A stretch of DNA of 64,000 nucleotides from Eukaryota sp. TZLM1-RC (Eukaryota > Metamonada: BaSk clade), in the NCBI GenBank assembly GCA_040285825.1, contig JAUPSS010000001.1, positions 558,001 through 622,000 of the forward strand, in the 5' to 3' direction. Shown piece after piece: positions 20,023 through 30,249 of the stretch (its first letter is position 1; every line of letters begins with the position of its first letter). The notes below the pieces were generated by a model. The model saw only the letters and a list, made by a program, of their open reading frames with translations, was not told the DNA's origin and did no database searches. A program made the position numbers and the translations under genes.

Positions 20023-20904
20023 CTACGGAGTTTTGGATAGCCAATCCCAAATGATGTGGTTTGTCTCTTCTGGATTTGTTTCAGCGGGACAATGACCTTC
20101 GCCTTCAATAACTACTATTGAAGTGTTCAGTAGCTCTTCCAACCACCTTCCTTCTTCTAACGGAACCACTGCATCCTTGTCTCCCCATATTATCAGTATT
20201 GGGAGATCCCCGATTGACCTTATTAAATCAACACCAATATCCTCACTTTGAGTTGCCATCATTTTAACTAAGCATTTATGTGTCTCGGGCATCTGTAGTG
20301 GAGTGAAGTGTCCTTCAATCTCTTCCTCAGTAGGTACCCTTCCATAAGCTTTAATTAGACTCCTTTCAAAGCGACTTCTTCTTTTGAGTACTGCTTTGGT
20401 AATTGGATAAATCAATGGTCTCAGTGGTCTCAAGCTGCATATGAATTTCGCTACAGGTGGAATGACTGGTTGTAGAGCCGGGGCAATAAAGATTAAACGT
20501 TCTATTTTGTGTTCTTTCTCCTTTTTCATCATTATTGCACTAGCACATCCCATTGAATGAGCAATAATTACCCATTTCAGGGTATCTGATATGCTATACT
20601 CTTGCTCTACATGTTGTATTACACCCCATAACAACCTGGCTCTATCATCATGACCATGAACAAAATTTGTACATCGACAGGATAGCCCAAAGCCAACCAT
20701 ATCAATGGCTAACACAAAGAAACCCTTTTCAGCAAGAAAGGGACCAAGGAACCTCCAATTGTATGTATTACCAAACATACCGTGGTTCAACAACACAAGT
20801 GTACAATCCCTAACAGCTTTGTTGGCTGGGATCCATCTTTCTGTATGTAGATCCAGTGAGTTTACTGTTAAATAATCTGAAGTGTGAGAATAGAGGAGGG
20901 ACAT
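20023..20904 (-). CDS. Alpha/beta-hydrolase fold protein
   Basis: 293 residues. The fold shows HG oxyanion motif (LLNHGMFGN at 38-46), the nucleophile elbow AHSMGCA with S117, a cap region at ~150-220, the acid in LIIWGDKDAVVP and the catalytic His in EGEGHCP. The closest general groups are epoxide hydrolase-, haloperoxidase- or monoglyceride lipase-like enzymes; substrate cannot be told. The elbow has A for the first Gly of GxSxG, which occurs in many active members. There is no signal peptide. The end reads IIWDWLSKTP, normal for the family. Confidence 0.85.
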   Translation of the reverse strand: MSLLYSHTSDYLTVNSLDLHTERWIPANKAVRDCTLVLLNHGMFGNTYNWRFLGPFLAEKGFFVLAIDMVGFGLSCRCTNFVHGHDDRARLLWGVIQHVEQEYSISDTLKWVIIAHSMGCASAIMMKKEKEHKIERLIFIAPALQPVIPPVAKFICSLRPLRPLIYPITKAVLKRRSRFERSLIKAYGRVPTEEEIEGHFTPLQMPETHKCLVKMMATQSEDIGVDLIRSIGDLPILIIWGDKDAVVPLEEGRWLEELLNTSIVVIEGEGHCPAETNPEETNHIIWDWLSKTP

Positions 20905-20959
20905 TATGTGCGAACTTACGAAGCTGTGCTTGGGGAATATATTTTCAGTTCAATTGTAT

Positions 20960-21810
20960 CTATTGAACTTCAACCCATGATTAAATTAAGTCAGAACTAT
21001 ATTCATTCAACCAAGATTTCTTCCACAAAATCCTGATCTGTATGTTTCCTCGCCTGTGCTTCTCTTATTCGATAAAAGAACCGAAGTAACCTATAAATTA
21101 TACCAAATTGAATTCGTGGCCATCAAATCTTTTCATTGTTTTTGTTGAACCATTTTTATCATTTAAAAAAGTTCCTGCTATTTGGGGATTCCAATGTACC
21201 AGAAATTAATGTTTAACTCTTTGCTTGCTCTTTCTTTTATTAAACATCTGAAACCTTCGAAAAAATTAATACCAGATATTCCAATGTTATCAAAAAGAGA
21301 AACAGCAAGGCATTCAATTTCAATCTGCAAAGACACTGAATAGTCACTAAAATGTTCTATTAAATGTTTGATTTCAGGAAAACATTTCAAAAATAGTAAA
21401 CAATGGGAATATTGAATATTCCCAGTAAAAACCGCTGTGTATCTACGAATAGCATTGTCAAGTTTTTGATTGCAACATAAAGAGCTTAATGAAAAGGTAA
21501 CCAGTATGTTTAGGGATATCATCAAGATGGTCGCCTCATAAACACTTTGTCCTTTCGATTCATATTCACGAAGATCAGAATTTAAAACTCTGTTACGATC
21601 TATCAATTCAGCCTTTGTGAACGTGTAAAATAGATAAGGATTGGGGGTCAGAAATATGTTGCAAAGCCAGCCAGCTATGCCATGTATGAATGATGCTGCA
21701 GTGATGTGAAACAGGTGCACATCCGGACAAGCTTCTCTGTTCACTTTGATAAATATCAAGGGTAAGATAGCATCAGTCACTTCTTGCTGAGAGAAACATT
21801 CACGATTCAT
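20960..21810 (-). mobile_element. Composite LINE remnant with 210-codon ORF
   Basis: The ORF 21178-21810 ends in SLFDNIGISGINFFEGFRCL and FWYIGI, which match the family E C-terminal region (FFGNVGISGIKFLDGFRSL at ~60.75 kb). Below it on the minus strand comes a degraded family B tail. I do not recognise the first ~150 residues (contains LFHITAASFIHGIAGWL); they may be upstream LINE sequence or a captured piece. Treated as one decayed element, not a host gene. Confidence 0.55.
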
Positions 21811-22194
21811 GATGTGACATCAATGGCAGGTAGAGTATCTGATTGAGAGAAATATCAATTTGTCTTGATTCTTGGCTTTGGAAATAGTGGAGTGATCCCT
21901 CAACATCCATTGAATAGATTATATTTCGCGTTGTTGAAGATAAGGCGAGTTCTGCATGGGTCAAATTTGCTTGAAACGTTCAATAAGAAAAGAACCAAAT
22001 GCAAGAAAGAAATCTACACAAATTGGTTGGTGTATAACAGGTTGAAAAAGACGCATTTCAGTGACTTTTGAAGCTCTGTTTTGAATATTGCAAGATGATT
22101 GTGAATAAGATATGTTATGTATAGGGGGCTGTTTTAAAAAATGGACAAATCCAAAAATGCTACAGATTCATTGTACTGAATTTCTTTTTTATTC

Positions 22195-22340
22195 ATCTTA
22201 TACACTTGATAAAATTAACTCATAACTAATGGGACAAAATTCAATCAACCAAGTTTTCCTCAACAAAATCTTGATCTGCTTGCATCAATTGATATAATTT
22301 GGCTTGAATTTCAATACCATTAACTTAATTCTGTTGAAAC
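22195..22340 (-). mobile_element. LINE family B 3' end
   Basis: Minus strand encodes LMQADQDFVEENLVD* and then the family B tail, CCCATTAGTTATGAGTTAAT. Only the last ~150 bp of the element remain. Confidence 0.75.
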
Positions 22341-22380
22341 TCTTGAATATTAAGTAAATGAAAAACATAGAAAATATGTA

Positions 22381-22720
22381 TCAACGAAGCTAATGCTGAT
22401 AGAAATAGACCACTTGTATTTATTGCTGTTCCATTTTCTATAAACGGAAGACTATCAGTAGAAGCAGGGACTTTTTTGAATGATTTTCAAAAAATGGTTC
22501 AAGAAAAAACAATGAAAAGATTTTATACTTTTTTATGGCGCTCTCAGATTCAATTTGCCATTATTAATAGAATACTTCGGTTTTTCATTCGAATAAGAGA
22601 AGCTTTAGCTAGACAGCAGGCAGATCAAGATTTTGTAAAGATAATCTAGGTTGAATGAATTTCGTCCCATTAGTTATGAATTAATTAAATCAAATGTGGA
22701 TGTGTTATAAATAATTTTGA
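22381..22720 (+). mobile_element. LINE family B 3' end
   Basis: Encodes PLVFIAVPFSINGRLSVEAG, then WRSQIQFAIINRI, IREALARQQADQDF and a stop, then CCCATTAGTTATGAATTAAT. Head-to-head with the copy just upstream. It has CTA (Leu) where the copies at 55.4 and 57.0 kb have TGA. Confidence 0.8.
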
Positions 22721-22760
22721 ATATCGAGAAATCCCTCAAATTCAAACCCCTTTTTCAACA

Positions 22761-23492
22761 ATGATTGAGTCATTCACCCAGGATCTCTTTAATGAAAAAT
22801 CGCCAAACGAAGCTGCTTTAGAAGCACGTAGGCTATCCATCCTAAGAGACCAGCTGTTCTTCCAGATTATTTACTACATCTACATCCATTCTCAATGTAC
22901 TTCTTTACCTATCCAAAAGACCAGAATATTGATAGTAGGTCATGGTTATCTTGGGCGGCATTTTTCGACAAGATTGAAGCAACTTGGTTTGGATTCATTT
23001 TCAGTTCTTCAATCTTCAACCTCACAGAGTGATCTTGATGTGACATTCACCACAGCAGAGACAAAACATGACGTAGATATTGTTATATTCACCACCCCAA
23101 CTTCTATCATCTCTATGTTGTTGTCTGATCTTTCATTCACTTCACATCCACTTACTTTGGTGGTGTCAGCGACTCATACCTCTAAGAAGATTTGCAACAT
23201 CACCAAGCCTTATCCTAGCTTAAAAGTCTTTTCAGTTGTTCCACAGAACACAAGTTCGTTTCACTTATTAAATTCTATACCGAGTTTTATTGACTTGGAT
23301 CACCTTTATAAAGCTTTTGAAGACCATTTTCAGAAAAATTCTATAAAAATAATTGATAGGACCGAATTTGGCAATTTATTTATTTTTGGCAGCACAGGTT
23401 TAAATGATAATAATGAGTTTCAAGAGGTAAACAAAAGTTTTATAGAATCGTTACTGCAACCAATTTATGACCAAATATTTAATTCTAAATAA
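22761..23492 (+). CDS. NAD(P)-binding oxidoreductase, NOXRED1/P5CR-like
   Basis: 243 residues. A Rossmann fold begins at ~55 with ILIVGHGYLGRHFSTRL (GxGxxG), and DVDIVIFTTP plus LVVSATHTS follow the next strands, as in F420/P5CR-type oxidoreductases and vertebrate NOXRED1. The ~50-residue helical N-terminal part before the Rossmann fold is also seen in NOXRED1. The C-terminal dimer helices typical of pyrroline-5-carboxylate reductase seem short or absent, so it is unlikely to be a proline-pathway enzyme. The substrate is unknown. Its stop lies 81 bp from the convergent PIG-X stop. Confidence 0.75.
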   Translation: MIESFTQDLFNEKSPNEAALEARRLSILRDQLFFQIIYYIYIHSQCTSLPIQKTRILIVGHGYLGRHFSTRLKQLGLDSFSVLQSSTSQSDLDVTFTTAETKHDVDIVIFTTPTSIISMLLSDLSFTSHPLTLVVSATHTSKKICNITKPYPSLKVFSVVPQNTSSFHLLNSIPSFIDLDHLYKAFEDHFQKNSIKIIDRTEFGNLFIFGSTGLNDNNEFQEVNKSFIESLLQPIYDQIFNSK

Positions 23493-23573
23493 TTTAATCT
23501 TTGATTGATGTAAAGTTAGTGACCGCAATTAATAATCAACTTTTTCAAACTAATCACAATTTTGAAACTAAAT

Positions 23574-24107
23574 CTATCTAATTGTGTTGAAAATAAACAA
23601 CAGCAGGAATAAGTGAACTGTAAACAAGATAATATAATAGAAATTCAAATTAAATAAAAGAAAAGGTTTAGGCAAAAGAATACTGCCGTGCATTTCACAA
23701 GTAATCACCTGGTCATCCTCCACTACGAAAGCCACAGGATGGTCAACATTATCGGTAGTGTTGTGGTATCGAAAGTGGAATGGTATGCTGAAGTGTTTAT
23801 CTACATTATAAAATAGCAAATGTTGAGGTTGAGATACAAAGGAAGGACTTTCAATGTCAATGTGGTGAGCCTCATACAGATGAAAGGGTGGTATGTTTGA
23901 TGTTTTATGAAGGTGGTGTAGATCAAAAGGATTGGTGTAAATGGATGAAGATGTGTTGATAAGGAATCGTGTACTCGTTGAATTCAAGTACAACGATAAA
24001 GTTCCATGAAATCCCGCTTGTCTGATATCAAGATGGCACAGTGAATGAGTATATCCAAGACAAACCAGGCAGAAGAGCAGAAACCAAAAGTGTCTTGGCA
24101 TAACCAA
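23574..24107 (-). CDS. PIGX: PIG-X/Pbn1, regulatory subunit of GPI mannosyltransferase I
   Basis: 177 residues. N-terminal signal peptide (FWFLLFCLVCLGYTHS) and one C-terminal membrane span (YYIILFTVHLFLLLFIF) fit an ER type I membrane protein. Between them GFHGTLSLYL, SSSIYTNPFDL (human PTGLFVDPYEL), IDIESPSF and SIPFHFRYHNTT (human LPVHYRYHRP) follow the PIG-X family in order. PIG-X stabilises PIG-M, which adds the first mannose of the GPI anchor on the ER lumenal side. It is shorter than human PIG-X (about 258) through a reduced membrane-proximal part. NxT/S sites suggest N-glycosylation. Confidence 0.85.
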   Translation of the reverse strand: MVMPRHFWFLLFCLVCLGYTHSLCHLDIRQAGFHGTLSLYLNSTSTRFLINTSSSIYTNPFDLHHLHKTSNIPPFHLYEAHHIDIESPSFVSQPQHLLFYNVDKHFSIPFHFRYHNTTDNVDHPVAFVVEDDQVITCEMHGSILLPKPFLLFNLNFYYIILFTVHLFLLLFIFNTIR

Positions 24108-24136
24108 ATTTTTACATTCACTTTACCAAATTAATC

Positions 24137-24237
24137 GTATTTATTGAATTTGCACACTTGATTAAATTAAATCATAACTAATGGGACGACTATCATTAAA
24201 CCAAGATTTCCTCTACAAAATCTTGATTTGCTTGCTT
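24137..24237 (-). mobile_element. LINE family B 3' tail
   Basis: About 100 bp containing ACTAATGGGACGACTATCATT, the reverse complement of the family B end. It lies ~30 bp upstream of the PIG-X start. Confidence 0.75.
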
Positions 24238-24504
24238 TACCAAATCGAAAACCTAACAAATTTATAAGTTTGAGCACTAACCGCTGTTCCAGTGAAATTG
24301 TGTTATATTTAGCCAATGATAAAGGCAAAACTCGAGACAGAACATCTGCTCATTGGCATCTCTTTGGTGTTAAACTTCAAACCCGAGCTACTCATTTTCT
24401 TCCTCATTCCATCGGAAAGACTGCTATTGGCACTGAAAAGATATCCTCTACTTGCGAGCCTTTATTCTTGTTTTGTGAGTTAAATATCTCTTTTACTTCC
24501 ACTT

Positions 24505-24777
24505 ATGCCAGTTGATGAGCACGAATTACCAACAATCAGAAAATATGAAACTACTGAGGTTGCATCACCTAGGACTGTCTCAAAGATAAAACATTGGGAG
24601 TCTAGAAGACATCATGGAGTAATACCAAAGGAAAGTCCTGCTGCTTTGATTGAGAGCAGATCTGCAAAGCTTCACAAAGGACACGGGAGTAAGAGATGTA
24701 CAAAATCTGACTTAGCTGCATTCAAAAGGTTTTTGCAGGAAGAGGAAAGTGATTTATTATCAAAGCTAGACATCTAA
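24505..24777 (+). CDS. Hypothetical 90-residue basic protein
   Basis: I do not recognise the family. The protein is polar and charged, with SPRTVSKIKHWESRRHHGVI and ends LAAFKRFLQEEESDLLSKLD, a likely amphipathic helix. No signal peptide or membrane span. The composition is not that of the surrounding LINE text, and the frame has an in-frame helix-rich C-terminus, so it is probably real. An upstream exon is possible, because an AG (GCCAG) precedes the second codon region at ~24510. Confidence 0.45.
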   Translation: MPVDEHELPTIRKYETTEVASPRTVSKIKHWESRRHHGVIPKESPAALIESRSAKLHKGHGSKRCTKSDLAAFKRFLQEEESDLLSKLDI

Positions 24778-25144
24778 ACAAATCATATCCAATCATGTAA
24801 TAAACTAAAAGGACACTTATTTGAAATTTGAGAAGCTTCAGAAACAGTAAAAATACCTCAAAAGGATACATCAAAACTTTGATATTTACTCTATGTTGTG
24901 ACATTGAAAGTCTCAAATAACTTATGGTTTATTGTACATTTGTGTTCAAGGACTGAGCAGAATACCACAGAAAACATTGGTTCATATGACATCTCAATGG
25001 TAGTTTATCCCAACAACAGAAAAAAACAAATAAAATCCATTGCTAAACAATTCATTGTTCAACTTCATAATCAAGTCTAACTGTCAGAAATGTATAGAAA
25101 CAATATTTGTTTGCAATTTATTAATAAAACATCTTCTTCAAAAA

Positions 25145-26089
25145 TCAAGAATTAGCCAATCCTATTCCTCCCAAATGATCTAACCCAATACTCTTAGCTA
25201 CAGAAGCTTTTACGTTTTCAAAAGTGAATGGTGTTACTTCACTGGGAATCTTGATTAGGGGAACCCCCTGAACTCTAAGATACTCAACCATTGGTTCAGT
25301 TTTTGAATGATATTCGTGGAATCTTGTCTGAATCAGGTTGGGATCATCATCTTTCCTCTGTACAATTTCTCCTCCACATTGACAGACCCCACTCTTGGGG
25401 GGAGGGCTTGATTTGATGTTGTAAACCTTTGCACAATTATTGCAGACACGACGGTCAAGAATACGAGACATTATCTTGTCTTCGTCAGCATCCACAAGCA
25501 AAACCGCTTTGGGAATTACCTTCATCTCAGTTAACAAGAACTCAGCCTGTGAGGTTGTACGTGGAAAACCGTCAAAAACAAACCCACAATCACCATTGCT
25601 CATTTGGTGATACACTAATTCGTAAACTATTTTGTCAGGAACATAAACACCCTTTTCTACGTAATACTTTGCTTCGAGCTTAACCAAGGTCGAATCAATG
25701 TCGGGTGCTTCTTCGTCGTGTTTGAGTGTTTCAATGGCGGTATCAGCATGAAAGTAATCATCACCAAACCCTAATTGATCGGGTGAAAACTTGTTAAAAA
25801 GGGAAGAAACATCTTCTATAGATGATCGTAATAGGTTTCCTGTAGAAACAGAGGTTAAATCCAGCATCTCACTAAGAGCATCTATCCGTGACTGCTTTCC
25901 ACTACCTGGTAAGCCAACGATTAGGTAGACATCACGGGAAGGAAGTTCTGTCTTCATAGAAAAAGAGCCGACTAAACTGCGAACGCTGTTGTGAACATCG
26001 TTCTGGGAGATATCCTGTTTCGGATGATGAAAGTCGTTAGCTATTGAAGCATAGATAAGAGTTCCGAAAAGGAAGACGACTAGCTGCAT
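25145..26089 (-). CDS. Adenylate kinase-like protein with signal peptide
   Basis: 314 residues. MQLVVFLFGTLIYASIA is a likely signal peptide (or less likely an organelle signal). The kinase starts at residue ~53: P-loop GLPGSGKQS at 59-67 (normally GxPGxGKGT), STGNLLR (AMP site), FDGFPRTTSQAEF (the adenylate kinase signature), DRRVCNNCAKVY and VQRKDDDP in the LID. The LID has cysteines of a zinc site near 215-240, but spacing is CxxC...CxC instead of CxxC...CxxC. About 70 extra residues lie between the AMP site and the FDGFPR motif. Known adenylate kinases balance AMP, ADP and ATP; a secretory-pathway or surface form could act on extracellular nucleotides. Activity is uncertain because of the P-loop change. 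Confidence 0.85.
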   Translation of the reverse strand: MQLVVFLFGTLIYASIANDFHHPKQDISQNDVHNSVRSLVGSFSMKTELPSRDVYLIVGLPGSGKQSRIDALSEMLDLTSVSTGNLLRSSIEDVSSLFNKFSPDQLGFGDDYFHADTAIETLKHDEEAPDIDSTLVKLEAKYYVEKGVYVPDKIVYELVYHQMSNGDCGFVFDGFPRTTSQAEFLLTEMKVIPKAVLLVDADEDKIMSRILDRRVCNNCAKVYNIKSSPPPKSGVCQCGGEIVQRKDDDPNLIQTRFHEYHSKTEPMVEYLRVQGVPLIKIPSEVTPFTFENVKASVAKSIGLDHLGGIGLANS

Positions 26090-26479
26090 TACTGATGCAT
26101 TGATATGAATTGACTAATGACAACAGAAGGAAAAAATGAATTGAAGCATCTGATTCTTTATTACGATTTTCAAGTTCAACAGGCACACATTATGTCCAAC
26201 CTAATCAATAATTTTTATTTTTGAGACTAACTAAACTCAAACAAAAAACTACAACTCAATATTATCAATAAAATATTGCTGTTGCAAATCAACTGTTGAA
26301 GTGACAATATACTAGTTTTTGGCTCTTGCTGTTGTTTCTTCTGTTACAATTAAGGTAAGAACAAAAGAATAAAAACTAACGACTCTTTCACAGGCATTAG
26401 CAGAAAATATTTGGCTAATCAGCCCAATTGCAAGTTTTTCACGGTGGTAGCTGTAAATCCTTTAGAATTCAACCAGTCA

Positions 26480-28055
26480 ACTGAAGCCTTTTGATTGGCT
26501 CTTCTGCTCAAGATCTCGCAATAAACGATTCAATTGCCCCTTTTACTTATTACAGTAGTGATGCTTTTAAGTTCCTTGGTTGTTGGTTAGGAAACCTGCC
26601 TCAAATTCAGAATGAATTGCAAGTTATTTTGGAAAAATCAAAATTGAACTTGATTCAATTTCTTCTTTGGATATAGAAAAACATATTAAATTTTTCATGC
26701 TTAAAAATTGTTACAATGGGAGAATAACCCACAATTTGAGATCTTGTGCTCCTTCCATAGCATTAGATTTTTGTCGTTCTTTTAATTCATTGAGAACAGT
26801 ATTTTTTGCTGATATATTGGATGTAGAACCAAAAATGTTGAAAAGTCACTTATTTTCTTCAGCAAATGTGGGTAGTATTGGATTTACTAAATCTTCTATT
26901 TTGTGTCAAGCAGCATTTTTGAGTGGATGCAAGAATGTTATTTATGAAGTTTCTCGTAGATTTCTTGATGATTCACATCTGTTAGTTCCCAGTTGCAGTC
27001 CATATTTGAATGAGTTATCTTGTGAACTTGAAAAATTGCCGCCACAAATTTGGACCAAATGTTTTCCTCAATCTATTCAAGAAATTCCAAACCGATCTCT
27101 TTTCAATTTACAGTTTTGCTGTAAGCTTCAACAAAAATTGTCAAAGCTTTTTGAAAGCTTGGATTTTGATGTTAGACTTGGCTTGGCCAAGAAAAAGAAT
27201 CCCGCTTTTGCAAATCTTTTACAAGATATGTGTGACAGTACTTCTTCTGCCTTAGTAACAACAATTCCACAAGTTTATGGTACTCTCTTAACCGATTCTG
27301 CTTGGACTCTAAATATGAGATTTCGTTCCTTTATCTGGCCTGACAATTTACCTCATAATTCAATTTGTAAATGTTCTCGAGAAATTACAACTACTCATTT
27401 GTTAAATTGTAAACATTTTATTACTTTTAGAAGCAAGGTTCATGATGCTGTAAGAGACCAGTTATATTGTATGTGTAAATCTCATAGAATTGAATCCTTC
27501 TTCGAACCTCTGTTGTGAAATCTGTTTGATGCTGAAAATGATTTTCATAAGAATAATAGAGGTGATGTCATATTACCTGGATTAGATGGAAGCTTTATTT
27601 TATTGGATGTAATGTCTGTTGATCCTTGTAATGCCTCAAATGAAAGGCTTGTTAATTCTGAAATTCATAATCCCCTTTCAAATGCTGAAAATTTTAAATT
27701 CAAAAAATACAATGATCCTTTGTCCAAATTGGCCAGTCTACAGCATGCAAAATACAATTTGTATCCATTTGTATTTTCCCTTTTTGGTTCTCTTGCACCA
27801 ACTGCTTTACGTTTTTTGGATGATTTTGAAATGATTGTAAAGAGAAGAACTGGCAGAAATTTCAACAGATTGTTTTGGCAAAATAGAATTGTGTTTTCCA
27901 TTTTTAAGGGGATGTTGAAGATGGTTTCTGATGCTTTGCTTTCTCTTGGATCTCACTATGAGAGAATTGCATCTAGTGTTTTTGTTCTGGGAGAGATGGA
28001 TTTTTTGGATGTTGATTTGTAGGTTTTGAATAAAATTAAAATTAATAAAAAAAAA
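26480..28055 (+). mobile_element. LINE family A, best preserved C-terminal half
   Basis: Open frames 26667-27518 and 27603-28022 cover the post-RT region with few breaks: ITHNLRSCAPSIALDFC, the finger CKCSREITTTHLLNC, VHDAVRDQLYCMCKS and IESFFEPLL, then a stop; RGDVILPGLDGSFILLDVMS (endonuclease-like core) and the tail LFWQNRIVFSIFKGM. It ends DFLDVDL* and GAATAAAATTAAAATTAAT plus an A-rich run. Truncated 5' at the end of the RT palm. Confidence 0.85.
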
Positions 28056-28991
28056 GAAAAGAAAAGAAAACGAGCCAGAACTGCATTAGTATATTATCTC
28101 AGCAACCAAGGCCATTTGTGTTCACTCAACAATTGAAGCTTGGAAACAAAACATGCGGTTGAGATTAGGGTTGTATCCAAGTGTTCTTTTGGGCAATTCT
28201 GTTTGTATTTGTAATGAAAGACCTACTACCAATTTCCGTCATATTGTTAGTTGGAAGAAATTCCTTCGATATAGGTCAATTCTTCATAATGCCGTTCGTG
28301 ATGTTACATATGAGATGTTCAAGTGTTACAATTTTAGGTGCAAAGTAGAACCTTTGTTGAAGCATTATAGCAATAATAATCTGTTTAATTCACGTCGAGG
28401 TGATTTAATTGTTCCTTTTGTGGATTCCTCTCAAGTTGTTGTTGATTTCACTACAGTTGATCCCTTTGCTTTGTTTTATCGCGATGATGTTTTACTTAGT
28501 ACTAATGGCTGAAGCAAGGCTGAAGATCGTAAGAGAGATAAATATACTGAGATATTAAATGATTTAAATAAGAACCTTTATTCGAAGTTTTCGTTTGTTC
28601 CTTTTGCCTTTTCGATTTTTGGCAACATTGGACAATCCGCCTTGAATTTCATCAATGATTTTGGTAATTTATGGCGTTCAAGTGGTAAGAAGTTTACTGG
28701 GAATTTATGGAAGAATCGTATCATTTTCGCTTTGTACAGAAGCCCAAATAATTTTGTTTCTTATGTGCTTTAGTTTGATTTGATTTGATTCTGCGTAGAA
28801 AATCAATATTGTTAAAATTTCAGTAAAAATTTCTCACAAAAGGAAATTTTTGCGAATATCATGCAAAAACAAGATCCACAAATACCGAAAATGCCCAATC
28901 TTCAGAATCACCTTCATTGATCAAGCACCATGCAGTCAGACCAAAAAAAGCAAAATAAAAAAAAAGAAATTCAATTTTATGTCAATCAAAT
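28056..28991 (+). mobile_element. LINE family D block lying inside a duplicated family A end
   Basis: Encodes MRLRLGLYPSVLLGNS, the finger CICNERPTTNFRHIVS with the last Cys lost (W), HNAVRDVTYEMF, RRGDLIVPFVDSSQVVVDFT and SALNFINDFG-like text with stops. Closely related to the minus-strand copy at 46.9-47.8 kb. The block is flanked on both sides by the same 60-bp family A 3' end. Confidence 0.75.
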
Positions 28992-29051
28992 AGATGGATT
29001 TTTTAGATGTTGATTTCTAGGTTTTGAATAAAATTAAAATTAATAAAAAAA
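28992..29051 (+). repeat. Second copy of the 60-bp family A 3' end
   Basis: Matches 27994-28053 with two base differences (AGATGGATTTTTTAGATGTT start). See the finding on the nested block. Confidence 0.8.
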
Positions 29052-29298
29052 GGCAACTGAAGAAAAATTGGCATTGAAATTAGAACTACCTTCAAACTCT
29101 TAAACGTATTAAAATAAATTAATAATATATAGTGCCATACGTGCGATACACTATTCGCGTATGGCTTGGTCAAAAAGTGATTATGGAATAACGCCACAAA
29201 TTTGCACATCATTTTTTTATACATCATTTTTGTAACTCAAGATCGATCTTTCCATACTTACCACCTGACTCTCTCTATCATCAGAATCCTGACGACAG

Positions 29299-30249
29299 TT
29301 GTGCTCAGCTCATTTAATGTCATCCTCTGTGGAAATACCCGGTTACAAGGGAGCTGTGTTCATCGGTGAGGGGGCTGATGGAGCGGTCTACAAAGCTACT
29401 CAAAATGGTAACTCATTCTGCATCAAAGTAATATATCGCAAGATTGAAGAAAACGAACAACGATACAACGCTATTAAACCAGTCACCCAACAACACCAAT
29501 CCCTATGTCCAATTTGGGACACTTTTCGACATGAAGATAAGTTCTATGTTGTGATGAAGTTCTATCCGAAAAACCTAACTAAAATTATTTATGGTGTTTC
29601 CCAACGCCAAACCATCATCAAGGGAGAACCCTTAGAGAGAGATAAAGTATGGAAGATACTGTGGCAACTTGTGGAGGGTATCCAGTTCTTACGCTCAAAA
29701 CAACTTGCCCATCGTGATTTAAAGCCGGAAAACACTCTCCTAGATGAGAATAACAATGTCGCCATCTGTGACTTTGATAGGCTCACACTATTTGAAACCA
29801 AATCAGCTAACCCGTTTCAAACTACCATGACTCCTCCATATCACCCACCTGAAATGTTCACAACTGGGCAATCTTATGGTGCTGCTGCTGATTATTTCGC
29901 TCTAGGAGTCATTTTCTATGAGATGCTTGTTGGAGAAATGCCTTACAATCCTGCTGGCAATGACCGTGAATTGAGCGAGGAAAAGCGTCAAAAGATACAT
30001 GATGCTGCAGACATTGGATTAATTCTTCCATTGATGGCGAAAGAAAGTCAATTTAGAAAGGAAGCTTTTAACATTGTGCTCATTCAATTGAGACATAAAT
30101 TTGGTCAGATACATCCATCAAAATCTACCGGTGATGGTCAACCTCGAACTACATTGACATCTGGCAATAATGGCTCAGAATCATCATCCAAATCTGGTCC
30201 TGATGTAAACTCCTCAAGTTGTGATGGGACAACTGCTGAACTAGTTTGA
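29299..30249 (+). CDS. Protein kinase with DFD instead of DFG
   Basis: 316 residues. Kinase domain ~15-270: glycine loop GEGADGAVYKA, lysine K43, HRDLKPEN at 138-145, then CDFDRL at 157-162 where DFG is expected, and PPE at 183-185 in place of APE. The signature NLTKIIYGVSQR is shared with the kinase-PARG fusion at 51.8-55.0 kb and with the fragment at 37.5 kb. The Ser/Gly-rich tail has no domain. A 31-nt GTTTGA...ACAG segment (30244-30274) has the form of the HSP20 intron; removing it would bypass the stop and add a 53-residue acidic tail ending at 30436. Start could be Met1 or Met7 (29317). Kinase activity is uncertain: the Mg-binding Asp remains, but the Gly that gives the loop its mobility is Asp. 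Confidence 0.85.
   Translation: MCSAHLMSSSVEIPGYKGAVFIGEGADGAVYKATQNGNSFCIKVIYRKIEENEQRYNAIKPVTQQHQSLCPIWDTFRHEDKFYVVMKFYPKNLTKIIYGVSQRQTIIKGEPLERDKVWKILWQLVEGIQFLRSKQLAHRDLKPENTLLDENNNVAICDFDRLTLFETKSANPFQTTMTPPYHPPEMFTTGQSYGAAADYFALGVIFYEMLVGEMPYNPAGNDRELSEEKRQKIHDAADIGLILPLMAKESQFRKEAFNIVLIQLRHKFGQIHPSKSTGDGQPRTTLTSGNNGSESSSKSGPDVNSSSCDGTTAELV

Noticed and set aside
24228-24515. 95-codon ORF upstream of the small basic protein gene
   Set aside because: It begins inside a LINE B tail, has no domain features and low coding character; kept only as a remote possibility for an upstream exon.
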